The translations under genes were made by a program, and so were the position numbers. A stretch of DNA of 64,000 bases from Acidobacteriota bacterium (GTDB lineage Bacteria; Acidobacteriota; Terriglobia; Bryobacterales; UBA6623): contig WGMB01000002.1 in NCBI GenBank assembly GCA_016125275.1, positions 1 to 64,000 on the forward strand, in the 5' to 3' direction. Each line of letters opens with the position of its first letter. The first letter of the stretch is position 1. A model generated the notes under the pieces. It was not told the DNA's origin, searched no databases, and saw nothing but the letters and a program-made list of their open reading frames with translations. This document shows positions 10,042 to 18,533 of the stretch, in pieces.

Positions 10042-11353
10042 CAAGCCTCACATCCTCCTCGTGGAGGACGATCCTTCTCTCTCCACGACCTGCACGCTCG
10101 GCCTCGAATCGCAGGGCTATTCGGTCGAAGCGGTGGATTCCACCGAGCAGGCTCTCCGCAAGCTCGCCAACGGAATCTATCCCCTGGTGGTGACCGATAT
10201 TTATCTCGATGAGCGCACCGGCCTGGATGTGCTCAAGGCGGCCAAGGATTACAACCCCTCCTGCCAAGTGATCGTGATTACCGGGCAAGGCACCATCGAG
10301 ACCGTCATGAAAGCGACGGCCGGGGGCGCCTTTGACTATTTGGCAAAGCCGTTTGATTTCTCCAAGCTCCTCGACGCCGTACAGCGGGCCGAGCGGCTAT
10401 TTGAGCAGGAGGCGCGCTCGGTTCCGGCGCCGGAGATCCCTCACACCGAGATGGTCGGCTTCTCGCCGCAGATGATCGCCGTCTACAAGACGATCTCGCG
10501 GGCCGCGCCGACCGACGCCCCGGTGCTGATTACCGGCGAGTCCGGCGTGGGCAAGGAGCGCATCGCGCAACTGCTGCACAGCCACTCCAAGCGCGCCCAC
10601 GGGCCCTTTGTGGCGGTCGATTGCGGCTCCATCGCCCCCTCTCTAATGGAGAGCGAGCTGTTCGGAGCCGTGCGGGGCGCCTACACCGGCGCTGAACGCG
10701 ACCGCGCCGGCCTGTTCGAAGCCGCCGACGGGGGCACGGTGTTTCTGGACGAGATCGGCGAGATCGAGCCCGGCTTTCAGCTCAAGCTGCTGCGGTTCTT
10801 GCAGGAGCGGGAGGTCCGCGCCTTGGGCTCGGCGCGCGCCAAGAAGCTCGATGTGCGGGTGATCGCCGCCACCAACCGCAATCTCAAGAAGATGGTGGAT
10901 GACGGCGAGTTCCGCGAGGATCTCTGGTTCCGACTCAACGTCATCCACATCCCGGTGCCGCCGCTGCGAGAGCGGCGCGGCGACGTGGGGGTGCTGGCGG
11001 GCTTCTTCCTGGGCCAGTTCAACCAGCGCTACGGCCGCGACGTCCGGCTGACGCCGGAGGCGCTACGGGCGCTCGAGGAGCACGCCTGGCCGGGTAACGT
11101 GCGGCAGCTCCAGCACACCCTCGAGCGGATCGTCGTACTAAGCCCCGTGGAGAGCATTCAAGCCGAAGCCGTGCACGAGGCGCTCGACAGCTCCGAGCCC
11201 AAGGACCGCCCCGTGCAGTCGCTGGCCGACGCCGAAGAGGAACAGATCCGCAAGGTCCTGGCGCAGACCGGCGGCAACAAGACGCGGGCCGCCAAGATCC
11301 TCAACATCGAGCGCAAGACCCTCTACCGCAAGCTCGAACGCATGGGCCTGTAG
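10034..11353 (+). CDS. Sigma-54-dependent response regulator (NtrC type)
   Basis: 439 residues. The receiver domain (about 1-120) has acidic residues in LLVEDDPSL and phosphoacceptor Asp55 (PLVVTDIYLDE). The AAA+ domain (about 140-375) has Walker A GESGVGKE at about 168, sigma-54 loop GAYTGA (the classical GAFTGA with a conservative Tyr), Walker B GGTVFLDEIGE and LRERRGDV. The C-terminal Fis-type HTH is NKTRAAKILNIERKTLYRKL. It activates sigma-54 promoters after phosphorylation, almost certainly by the overlapping CHASE2 kinase. Targets are unknown; the neighbouring adaptor and the dehydrogenase-subunit gene are candidates by position only. Confidence 0.95.
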   Translation: MPDKPHILLVEDDPSLSTTCTLGLESQGYSVEAVDSTEQALRKLANGIYPLVVTDIYLDERTGLDVLKAAKDYNPSCQVIVITGQGTIETVMKATAGGAFDYLAKPFDFSKLLDAVQRAERLFEQEARSVPAPEIPHTEMVGFSPQMIAVYKTISRAAPTDAPVLITGESGVGKERIAQLLHSHSKRAHGPFVAVDCGSIAPSLMESELFGAVRGAYTGAERDRAGLFEAADGGTVFLDEIGEIEPGFQLKLLRFLQEREVRALGSARAKKLDVRVIAATNRNLKKMVDDGEFREDLWFRLNVIHIPVPPLRERRGDVGVLAGFFLGQFNQRYGRDVRLTPEALRALEEHAWPGNVRQLQHTLERIVVLSPVESIQAEAVHEALDSSEPKDRPVQSLADAEEEQIRKVLAQTGGNKTRAAKILNIERKTLYRKLERMGL

Positions 11354-11370
11354 GGTATACTCACGCTCTG

Positions 11371-11907
11371 ATGGAACGTCGACTCGTCCTTCGCCTCATC
11401 GCAGCGGGCTTTCTGGCGCCGGAAGGCTTGGTGACGATCGCCCAGGCCCAGACGGCGCAGGCCTACAAGCCGTCGTTCTTCAGTGCCGACCAGATGACGA
11501 CGCTCGATCGTCTGACCGAGATCCTCATCCCCGCCGACGACCACTCCCCCGGCGCCGGCGCGGCGCTGGTCAACCGCTACATCGACGTAATGGCGAGCGA
11601 CGGGCCGGCGTCCGGCCGGACGGCTTGGACCAAAGGCCTGCAGGCGGTCGACAAGGAGTCCCAGCGACGCTTCGGCAAGCCCTTTCGTAAGATCTCCGAG
11701 CCGCAGCAGGAGGAGGTCGTGGCCGCAATGGCCGAAAACGAGGCCGCGCCCAAGACCGAGCTGGAGCGCTTCTTCCGCACCCTCAAGCGGGCGACGATCG
11801 ACGGCTACTACACCTCGAAGATCGGCATCCACGACGACCTGCAGTACCAAGGCAACACCGCGTTGGCAGAGTTCCCCGGCTGCACACACCCCGAGCACCA
11901 GGCCTGA
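11371..11907 (+). CDS. Gluconate 2-dehydrogenase subunit 3 family protein (orphan)
   Basis: 178 residues. An export signal (MERRLVLRLIAAGFLAPEGL..AQAQ) is followed by the family core: FSADQMTTLDRLTEILIPADDHSPGAGAA, then VNRYIDVMASD, and a C-terminal part with GYYTSKIGIHDDLQYQGN. Known members are small subunits of membrane-bound GMC-type sugar or sugar-acid dehydrogenases, exported via Tat with their flavoprotein partner. Here no GMC oxidoreductase or cytochrome subunit is adjacent, so the partner is encoded elsewhere or lost. It starts 17 bp after the NtrC-type regulator on the same strand and may be in its operon. Confidence 0.85.
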   Translation: MERRLVLRLIAAGFLAPEGLVTIAQAQTAQAYKPSFFSADQMTTLDRLTEILIPADDHSPGAGAALVNRYIDVMASDGPASGRTAWTKGLQAVDKESQRRFGKPFRKISEPQQEEVVAAMAENEAAPKTELERFFRTLKRATIDGYYTSKIGIHDDLQYQGNTALAEFPGCTHPEHQA

Positions 11908-11917
11908 GGCGGGCCGC

Positions 11918-13513
11918 TCAGTAGTCGGCCATCGTGGGATACCGCAGCTTCGGCGGCTGATAGCCCTTCTTGCGCTCGACCGGCCAGGGCAGCACGCCCA
12001 CCCGGGCGGCCCAGGCCTCGTACATCCCGATCATCTTCTTACGGATCGCCGGGTTGGCCGCGCCCACGTCGTGCATCTCCGTGCGGTCGGCGGTCATGTC
12101 GTGCAGCCGCCAGGCCTCGCCGTGCATGGCGACTAACTTCCACTTGCCCATCCGCACCGCTCGGTTGCCTTCGTGCTCCCAGTAGATCGCTTCGCGGTCG
12201 ATCGGCCGGCCCGCAAACGCCGGCCGCAGGCTCTTGCCCTCGTAGGGCTGAATCTCCTGGCCGCCGTAGAATTTGGGGTACTTGGCCCCGGAGACGTCGA
12301 TGGCCGTCGCCATCAGGTCGATCAGGTGCGCCGGCTCGTCGATCCAGCGGCCGCCGCCCTCGATCGCCGCCGGCCATTGCGCCACCAGCGGCGACGCGAT
12401 GCCGCCTTCGTCCACCCAGTGCTTGAAGCGGCGGAACGGCGTGTTCGAGGCGTTGGCCCAACTCTGGCCGTAACTGTGGCTGTAGCCCTCGCCGGTGACC
12501 ATATTCGACGCGGGGCCGCGGCCGATCATGCCGCCCTCCGCGCAGCCGCCGTTGTCAGAGAGGAACAGGATCAGCGTGTCGTCGAGCTCTTCCCGCTGCC
12601 GCAGCGCCTCCACCAGACGGCCGATGTTCTGGTCCATGCGGTCGATCATGGCGGCGTAGACGGCCATGCGGTGGTCCATCTCGTCGCGCAGGCTCTCCGG
12701 CAGAATGTCCCACGGCAGGGAGTTGGGCTCGGTCAGCTCCCAAGCCCCGTCGAGCAGCCCGATCTCCCGCATCCGGGCGAAGCGCGATTGGCGCAGGGCT
12801 TCCCAGCCCTGCAGGTACTTGCCGCGATACTTCGCCACGTCGTCGGGCCAAGCGTGCAACGGCCAGTGCGGGCTGGTGTAGGCGAGGTAGAGGAAGAAGG
12901 GCTGGTCGTCGTCGAGGTCGTCGGATTCCTCGACGAACTCGATCGCATGATCGGTGAAGGCGTCGGTGGCGTAGAAGCCCGCCCCGGGTATGGCGCGTTC
13001 GCGGTCGAGCGTGAGCAGCTTATCGGGGGCCGGGCGAAAGAAGTTCGCCGCGCCCCGGATGATCCCGAAATAACGGTCGAAGCCGCGGTCGACCGGCCAC
13101 ATCCCCTCGTAGGTGCCGACGTGCCACTTGCCGGCCATCAGCGTGCGGTAGCCGGCCGGTTCGAGCGCCTCGGCGATCGTCACGCAATGGCGGTTGAGCT
13201 GGCCGCTGTAGGCGCCGTAGCCCTGGTCGAAGCGGAAGTCCTGCTCGTTGGTCATGTGGCCGATGCCGGCCTGGTGCGCGTAAAGACCGGTCAGCAGCGA
13301 AGCCCGCGTGGGGCAGCAACGACCGGCGTTGTAGAACTGGCGGAACCGCACGCCGCCCTCGGCCAGCGCATCGATGTTCGGCGTCCGAACCTCGCCGCCA
13401 TAGCAGCCGATGTCCGAAAAGCCCATGTCGTCGGCCAGGATGACGATGATGTTCGGCCGCTCGGCGGCCGCCGCCCCAACGCACAGCAGCAGAAAAAGGA
13501 ACAGTCCGCGCAT
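11918..13513 (-). CDS. Secreted sulfatase (arylsulfatase family)
   Basis: Hydrolyses sulfate esters, probably on sulfated glycans. 531 residues with signal peptide [17 protein letters not shown]. Metal-binding start [22 protein letters not shown]. The formylglycine signature is C66-C-P-T-R ([13 protein letters not shown]); C66 must be converted to formylglycine by a maturase not seen in this window. Further conserved parts are [12 protein letters not shown] and FLSDNGG. It follows the second sulfatase gene by 6 bp, so the two form an operon transcribed away from a LacI regulator. Confidence 0.95.
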   Translation of the reverse strand: MRGLFLFLLLCVGAAAAERPNIIVILADDMGFSDIGCYGGEVRTPNIDALAEGGVRFRQFYNAGRCCPTRASLLTGLYAHQAGIGHMTNEQDFRFDQGYGAYSGQLNRHCVTIAEALEPAGYRTLMAGKWHVGTYEGMWPVDRGFDRYFGIIRGAANFFRPAPDKLLTLDRERAIPGAGFYATDAFTDHAIEFVEESDDLDDDQPFFLYLAYTSPHWPLHAWPDDVAKYRGKYLQGWEALRQSRFARMREIGLLDGAWELTEPNSLPWDILPESLRDEMDHRMAVYAAMIDRMDQNIGRLVEALRQREELDDTLILFLSDNGGCAEGGMIGRGPASNMVTGEGYSHSYGQSWANASNTPFRRFKHWVDEGGIASPLVAQWPAAIEGGGRWIDEPAHLIDLMATAIDVSGAKYPKFYGGQEIQPYEGKSLRPAFAGRPIDREAIYWEHEGNRAVRMGKWKLVAMHGEAWRLHDMTADRTEMHDVGAANPAIRKKMIGMYEAWAARVGVLPWPVERKKGYQPPKLRYPTMADY

Positions 13514-13519
13514 TCCCTC

Positions 13520-14917
13520 TTACCTCCGCTCCGGCGGAGCGCCTTGGGCCGGCTCTTCGGGGTTGGCCAGCAGGCGCGGCTCGGCAAAATACTTGCGCTG
13601 ATCGTTCTGCAGCGCCATCCACTCGTCTAGCTTCGCGCGCAGCTCGCCCTTCAGCGCCGCGAGCGCCGGGTCGTCGGCCAGGTTGTGCATCTCGTACGGA
13701 TCGCTGGACAGATCGAAGAGCTCCTCGGCCGGTCGCTCATGATAGGCGCGGATGATGCGGGCCGCCGCCGGGTCCTGCTTCGCGGCGTCCTCCCACGAGT
13801 ACCAAAACTCCAGACCGTCGGGATTCTTGCCCTTGTCGATATGCGTGGTGTACCGGAACTCCGGGTAGAGATTGACGATCAACTTGTAGCGCTCGGTGCG
13901 AATCGCGCGGCAGGGATAGACGTTCATGCGACCGTCGCCCGAATGCGTGGCGTAGACCTCGTCGCGGTGCTTACGCGATTCGCCGCGCAGCACCGGCAGG
14001 AACGAGCGGCCGTCGATCCAGCCGGGCGGGCGGGCGCCGGCCATCTCGACGAACGTCGGCAGAAAGTCTACGAAGCTGACCAGCGCGGGGTTGACGGAGC
14101 CGGCCTGGATCACGCCGGGCCAGACGGCCAGCAACGGCGTACGAATGCCCGAATCGTACAGATTCCACTTGCCGAAGGGCCACTGCGCGCCGTGATCGGA
14201 GGTATAGACGAACAGCGTATTGTCGCCCAGATGCTTTCGCACGGCGTCGTAGACCACGCCCAGGCGCTCGTCCATCAAGCTGATGTCGGTGTAGTACATC
14301 GTGCGGTACCGGCGGGTCTCCGGCGTGTCGATGAAGTTCGGCGGCAGCTCGACCTCCTTGGGGTCGTAGCCGTTGTTGGGCGGCCAGTAAACGTGCGGGC
14401 TGTGCGTGCCCACCATCAGAAAGGCCGGCCTGTCCTTCGAGCGCCCCTCCAGGTACTCGACCACCTTCTCCGGCTGCAGGTCGAGATCGAGAGGGCCGTG
14501 GCGGATCACCGCATCGTGAACATAGGGGTCCCAGCGCGGGTCCTTGCCGTGAGCGACCTTGCCGAACAGGGCTACGTCGTAGCCCAGCGCGTCCATCGTT
14601 TGCGGCAACACCTTCAAACCCTCGCGCGGCGCGGTGTGGTTGGCTTCCACGCCGTTGCGGGCCGACATCAGGCCCGTCAGCAGGATGGCTCGCGACGGTG
14701 CGCACGAGGGCGATCCCACGAATGCGTTCGTAAACTTGGCGCCGGCCGCGGCGATCTTCTCCAGATTTGGCGTCCGCACGGCCCTCGATCCGTACACCGG
14801 TGAATCCAGATATCCGTGATCGTCGGAGATGAAAAAGACGACATTCGGTCGTTCCGCCGCCTGCAATACGCAATGGAGTAGTAAGGCGAGCGTGGCCAAA
14901 CGTGGTAGGATCTTCAT
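13520..14917 (-). CDS. Secreted sulfatase, first gene of the pair
   Basis: 465 residues with a signal peptide ([20 protein letters not shown]). Core motifs are [18 protein letters not shown], formylglycine signature C72-A-P-S-R ([14 protein letters not shown]), ALFGKVAHG in place of the usual GKWH lysine motif, and [14 protein letters not shown]. It resembles heparan N-sulfatase or choline-sulfatase-like relatives by layout; the substrate cannot be told from sequence alone. It is the promoter-proximal gene of a two-sulfatase operon. A LacI-type operator lies 13-26 bp before its ATG, so repression by the divergent LacI protein is likely. Confidence 0.94.
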   Translation of the reverse strand: MKILPRLATLALLLHCVLQAAERPNVVFFISDDHGYLDSPVYGSRAVRTPNLEKIAAAGAKFTNAFVGSPSCAPSRAILLTGLMSARNGVEANHTAPREGLKVLPQTMDALGYDVALFGKVAHGKDPRWDPYVHDAVIRHGPLDLDLQPEKVVEYLEGRSKDRPAFLMVGTHSPHVYWPPNNGYDPKEVELPPNFIDTPETRRYRTMYYTDISLMDERLGVVYDAVRKHLGDNTLFVYTSDHGAQWPFGKWNLYDSGIRTPLLAVWPGVIQAGSVNPALVSFVDFLPTFVEMAGARPPGWIDGRSFLPVLRGESRKHRDEVYATHSGDGRMNVYPCRAIRTERYKLIVNLYPEFRYTTHIDKGKNPDGLEFWYSWEDAAKQDPAAARIIRAYHERPAEELFDLSSDPYEMHNLADDPALAALKGELRAKLDEWMALQNDQRKYFAEPRLLANPEEPAQGAPPERR

Positions 14918-14929
14918 AATTTTCGCTCT

Positions 14930-14943
14930 TGCAAGCGTTTACG
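14930..14943. promoter_or_regulatory. LacI-family operator
   Basis: TGCAAGCGTTTACG is a near-palindrome around a central CG and matches the general LacI/GalR consensus TGNAAACGNTTNCA well. It sits in the 125-bp gap between the sulfatase operon (start 14917) and the divergent LacI gene (start 15043), close to the sulfatase start where bound repressor would block transcription. Confidence 0.7.
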
Positions 14944-15042
14944 CCCCCGCAAGTGTAGCGGGGAGCGGATGGTCTGTCAAAGCGCCCCAACGATCGTGGA
15001 GACTGACGTAAACCGCGCATAGCGCAACGAAAGCAGGTTGCT

Positions 15043-16035
15043 ATGACACTCAAAGAAGTCGCCGAACGGGCGGGCGTTTCGATCGCGACGGCCTCGAGAG
15101 CCCTCAACAAACCAGGGGTCGTGCAAGACGTGACGCGCCGGCGGGTGCTGCAGGCCGTCAAGGAGCTGCACTACCGCCCCAACCGCTTCGCCCAGAGCTT
15201 GGCCGGCGGACGGACCAATGCGTTGGGCGTGATCGTTTCGAACATCGAAAACCCCTTCTTCCTCGACATCCTGCACGCCCTGGAAGAGGAAGCCACGCGC
15301 AAGGGCTTCGAGCTCATCTACGAGAACACGGACTACCGCCCGGAGCGACTGGCGGGAGCGGTGGAACGCATGTTGGGCAGGCCGCTGGCCGGCCTGGCGC
15401 TGATCGTCTCCGAACGCGACGACGAGGCCGTGGCGATGCTCGAGGACTGGAACCAGCCGGTCGTGCTGTTCGATTCCGTCCACACGCCGCCGGTCGGCGT
15501 GACCATCGAGCTGCGCTACGAGAAAGCCATGCAGCGGACGGTGGAGTATCTCTATTCGCTGGGCCATCGCCGCATGGCGTTTATCGGCCACCACAGTGCA
15601 CTGGACCCTTTGCGAGAGCGCGAGAACGCCTTCATGGCGACCGTCTCCGGCTTTCCCGACGTGGAGTCGGCCACGGCGGCCAGCAACGACAGCCTCGCCG
15701 GTGGGCGGCAGGCGATGCAGCAACTGCTGGCGTCCGGCTTCGACCCCACGGCGGTGATGTGCGCCAACGACTTCATGGCCGTGGGCGTGCTCCGCGAGCT
15801 GCGCGAGGCCGGCCTGCGAACGCCCGAGGACGTCTCGGTCACCGGCTTCGACAACATCGAGCTTTCCGAGTACCTCTATCCGGCATTGACGACGGTGAAC
15901 ATCCCCCGCCAGCGGATCGGTCAGTTGATCTTCCACGCGCTGGTTCCGGGCGAGAGCGGACAGCCCTCGCGGCGGCCGATCGTGATCGAGCCGGAGCTGG
16001 TGCTGCGGGATTCCACCGCGCCTCCGCGACGCTGA
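15043..16035 (+). CDS. LacI-family transcriptional regulator
   Basis: 330 residues. The N-terminal HTH is MTLKEVAERAGVSIATASRA followed by LNKPGVVQDVTRRRVLQAVKE, including the hinge helix RPNRFAQSLAGG. The periplasmic-binding-protein-like ligand domain has LGVIVSNIENPFFLDILHAL, AVMCANDFMAVGVLRELREAG and DVSVTGFDNIELSEYLYPAL. It should be a sugar-responsive repressor. Divergent position and the operator at 14930-14943 suggest it controls the sulfatase pair and itself; the inducer is probably a sugar released from a sulfated glycan. Confidence 0.95.
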   Translation: MTLKEVAERAGVSIATASRALNKPGVVQDVTRRRVLQAVKELHYRPNRFAQSLAGGRTNALGVIVSNIENPFFLDILHALEEEATRKGFELIYENTDYRPERLAGAVERMLGRPLAGLALIVSERDDEAVAMLEDWNQPVVLFDSVHTPPVGVTIELRYEKAMQRTVEYLYSLGHRRMAFIGHHSALDPLRERENAFMATVSGFPDVESATAASNDSLAGGRQAMQQLLASGFDPTAVMCANDFMAVGVLRELREAGLRTPEDVSVTGFDNIELSEYLYPALTTVNIPRQRIGQLIFHALVPGESGQPSRRPIVIEPELVLRDSTAPPRR

Positions 16036-16092
16036 AGGGCCGGTCCGCGCGGCATTGCGTCCCCCCGGCGGCGTCCGTAAACTGGGGACCTT

Positions 16093-17997
16093 GTGATGCC
16101 CGCCCTGCTGCCCCCGCTTGCCCTGTCGGCGTTGTTTTTGGCGCTCGTCAGCCGCGGGTCGGAGTGGCGCAGGGGGTTTCTGCTCGCCCTGCTGGGCGGC
16201 GCCCTTTGGGTCTGGCTACTCACGGAAGGTTTGAGCCTGTTCGGGGCTTTGGGTCAGCCCGCGCTGGCGGTCGGATGGGGCTTGGCCGCCCTGGCGGCGC
16301 TGGCTTGCGTCCGCTGGCGAGAGCTCTCCTCTCCGTTTGGCGGGATGTCGCGCCCCTGGCTGGACACGCTGTTGCTGGCGACCACGGTCGTCGTAGCGGC
16401 CTTCAGCGCCTCGGCGGCGTTTCTCTCTGCGGTCTACGGCGCTCCGAACTTGGCCGACGTGCTCTACTACCACCTGCCGCGGGTCGTCTATTGGCTGCAG
16501 AACGGCTCAGTCGAGTTCTTTCCGGCGAACTATTACCAAGAGCTCTCTCTGCAGCCGATGGCGGAGTACATGATGGCGCAGATGTTCGCGCTGGGAGGCG
16601 GGGACCGCTTCGTGCAACTGGTGCAGTGGACCTCGTTTCTCGGCTCGATCGCGGGGGTTTCGCGACTGGCTGCTTTGCTCGGCGCGGGTTTTGCGGGTCA
16701 GGCGATCGCGGCCGGGCTGGTTGCGGTTGCGCCGAATGCCATCCTGCAGGCCTCCGGGGCCAAGAACGACCTGACGGCAGGGTTTTTCTTGGTGGCGGCG
16801 GCGTGCTTCGCGCTGGAGGCGGCCGAAACCAGATCCCGCGGCAGCGCGCTCGCCGCCGGCTTGGCGGCCGGCTTTGCCCTGCTGACCAAGGGCACGGCCT
16901 ATCTGTTCGCGCCCGGCTTGGCGGTGGGAGTCCTGCTCGGGCTCGACGCCGGCGGGCGCCGCGCCCTGCTGCGGCTCGGCCCCGTCATTGCTGTGGCGGC
17001 GTTGGCGGTAAACCTGCCTCACGCCGTCCGCAACTATGCCTACAACGGACACCCGCTTGGCGAAGGATCGTCCGACGGCGGCGGCGTCAGCCGCTACTCC
17101 AACGAGCGCTTCGGCGCCGACGTACTCCTCTCGAACCTGCTGCGCAACGCCTTCCTCGAACTGGCGACCACGCCCGAGCGCAATGAGGAGTTGGTGGACA
17201 CGATCCTCGGCTGGCACGAAGCGCTGGGGATCGACCCGCACGACCCGGACACGAGCTTCAACCGGGAGCCGTTCCGAGCCTTCCACGTCACCGGCCATCC
17301 GCACCACGAGGTCATCGCTCCGAATCTCCTGCAGACGCTGCTGCTGGTTCCGTTGGCGGTGTGGCTGCTCTGGCGGCGCCGGCTGGACGCGGCCGCAGGT
17401 CTGTCGATCGGCGTCCTGCTGGGGTTCGTCACCTTCTGCGCGATCCTCAAGTGGCAGCCCTGGCACGCACGCATGCATACGCCGTTGATGCTGCTGGCCT
17501 GTGCGCCGATCGGGATGATGCTGGGCGCGCCGCGCCGCCCTTGGCTGGGCTTGGCCGTTCTGGTCGGAGCGGCAAGCTACGCCTTTCCCATCGCGCTCGA
17601 CAACGAGAATCGGCCGCTGTCCGGGCCGAACAGTGTGTTCGCCGCGGATCGCTACGAGCAATACTTTCTGGAGTTTCGCGGCCAGTCGGTGGAGCAGTAT
17701 CTGGCCGCCGAATACGCGCTGCACAAAGGTTGCCGGCGCGTCGCCATCGATGCCCAGCGGGACTTCGGCCAGTACGCAGTGCAGATCGCCCTGCTGGAGG
17801 CCGACCCGGCGACGCAGTTGCGGCTCAGCGGAGTGTTCAACCCGTCGAACCGCTACCGCCCGAAGGGCTGGTTCGACGACGCCTGCGCCGTCATCTGCCT
17901 CCGTTGCGGGCCCGACCCCAAGGCTCGTGAGCAGTACGGGGAGTACGGCAAGCCGGCCCGGTTCGACGACGTGCTGGTGTTCTTGAAGCAACCCTAG
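16093..17997 (+). CDS. Multi-pass membrane glycosyltransferase-like protein
   Basis: About 634 residues with around 11-12 hydrophobic segments. After the first TM helices comes a conserved loop with GAPNLADVLYYHLPRVVYWL and NGSVEFFPANYYQE, which I associate with GT39/ArnT-like (GT-C fold) transferases that take sugar from a polyprenyl-phosphate donor at the outer face of the inner membrane. The soluble C-terminus (about 520-634) has no recognised fold. GTG at 16093 or ATG at 16096 are both possible starts. It stands alone after the LacI gene (57-bp gap) and converges on a small secreted gene. Confidence 0.78.
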   Translation: MMPALLPPLALSALFLALVSRGSEWRRGFLLALLGGALWVWLLTEGLSLFGALGQPALAVGWGLAALAALACVRWRELSSPFGGMSRPWLDTLLLATTVVVAAFSASAAFLSAVYGAPNLADVLYYHLPRVVYWLQNGSVEFFPANYYQELSLQPMAEYMMAQMFALGGGDRFVQLVQWTSFLGSIAGVSRLAALLGAGFAGQAIAAGLVAVAPNAILQASGAKNDLTAGFFLVAAACFALEAAETRSRGSALAAGLAAGFALLTKGTAYLFAPGLAVGVLLGLDAGGRRALLRLGPVIAVAALAVNLPHAVRNYAYNGHPLGEGSSDGGGVSRYSNERFGADVLLSNLLRNAFLELATTPERNEELVDTILGWHEALGIDPHDPDTSFNREPFRAFHVTGHPHHEVIAPNLLQTLLLVPLAVWLLWRRRLDAAAGLSIGVLLGFVTFCAILKWQPWHARMHTPLMLLACAPIGMMLGAPRRPWLGLAVLVGAASYAFPIALDNENRPLSGPNSVFAADRYEQYFLEFRGQSVEQYLAAEYALHKGCRRVAIDAQRDFGQYAVQIALLEADPATQLRLSGVFNPSNRYRPKGWFDDACAVICLRCGPDPKAREQYGEYGKPARFDDVLVFLKQP

Positions 17998-18013
17998 TCC
18001 GGCACGCCCGCCC

Positions 18014-18445
18014 TTAGAGCAGCGGCCGCATGCCGTAGTAATCCGCGAGAACGTTGAGGTTGTCGACGATTTCGGCCCACTCGTTCTCGAGCCGGTGGCT
18101 GAAGCGGCGCTCCTTCATCACCAGGTGGATGTCGTTGGCCAGTTGCAGGGCCCTGTCGAGTTTCTTGCCCGCCCCTGCGAGGTTGCCGCCCTTGAGCTTA
18201 TCGCGCACGTCGTCAAGGGCTCTGCGGAGCTTCTCGGCGCGCTCATCGAGCTTGCCCTTCAGGGGCGTGTCGTCCAGAAAGCTCTTGTCGAGCTCGTGGT
18301 CGAAGTGGTCGGAGAAGTCGGCGGCGGTCTTCTCGAGAACCTTGGCGATCTCCCGCAAACGCGGCAAGTCGCCGTCCTGAGAGGCCGGCGCGACGGCCGA
18401 CAGCAGCCCGAAACAGGCCAGAAACACAGATACCTTTCGCAGCAT
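18014..18445 (-). CDS. Secreted helical hypothetical protein
   Basis: 143 residues with a signal peptide (MLRKVSVFLACFGLLSAVAPA). The rest is charged and helical (LREIAKVLEKTAADFSDHFD, KLDERAEKLRRALDDVRDKL), reading as a three- or four-helix bundle with heptads. No cysteines, no known family. Probably periplasmic. A similar-looking secreted helical protein is at 29108-29614, but I see no clear sequence relation. Confidence 0.65.
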   Translation of the reverse strand: MLRKVSVFLACFGLLSAVAPASQDGDLPRLREIAKVLEKTAADFSDHFDHELDKSFLDDTPLKGKLDERAEKLRRALDDVRDKLKGGNLAGAGKKLDRALQLANDIHLVMKERRFSHRLENEWAEIVDNLNVLADYYGMRPLL

Positions 18446-18533
18446 TGCGCCCCCTTATTCTTCCTCTATCAGACGGCCCATTCTCGCCGGATGGTTTCAC
18501 CGTGGGCCGCCCTGGGTTACGCTGGGAGGGCCG

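Noticed and set aside
12173-13630. Plus-strand frame opposite the sulfatases
   Set aside because: Antisense to two well-supported sulfatase genes; no motif in the product.
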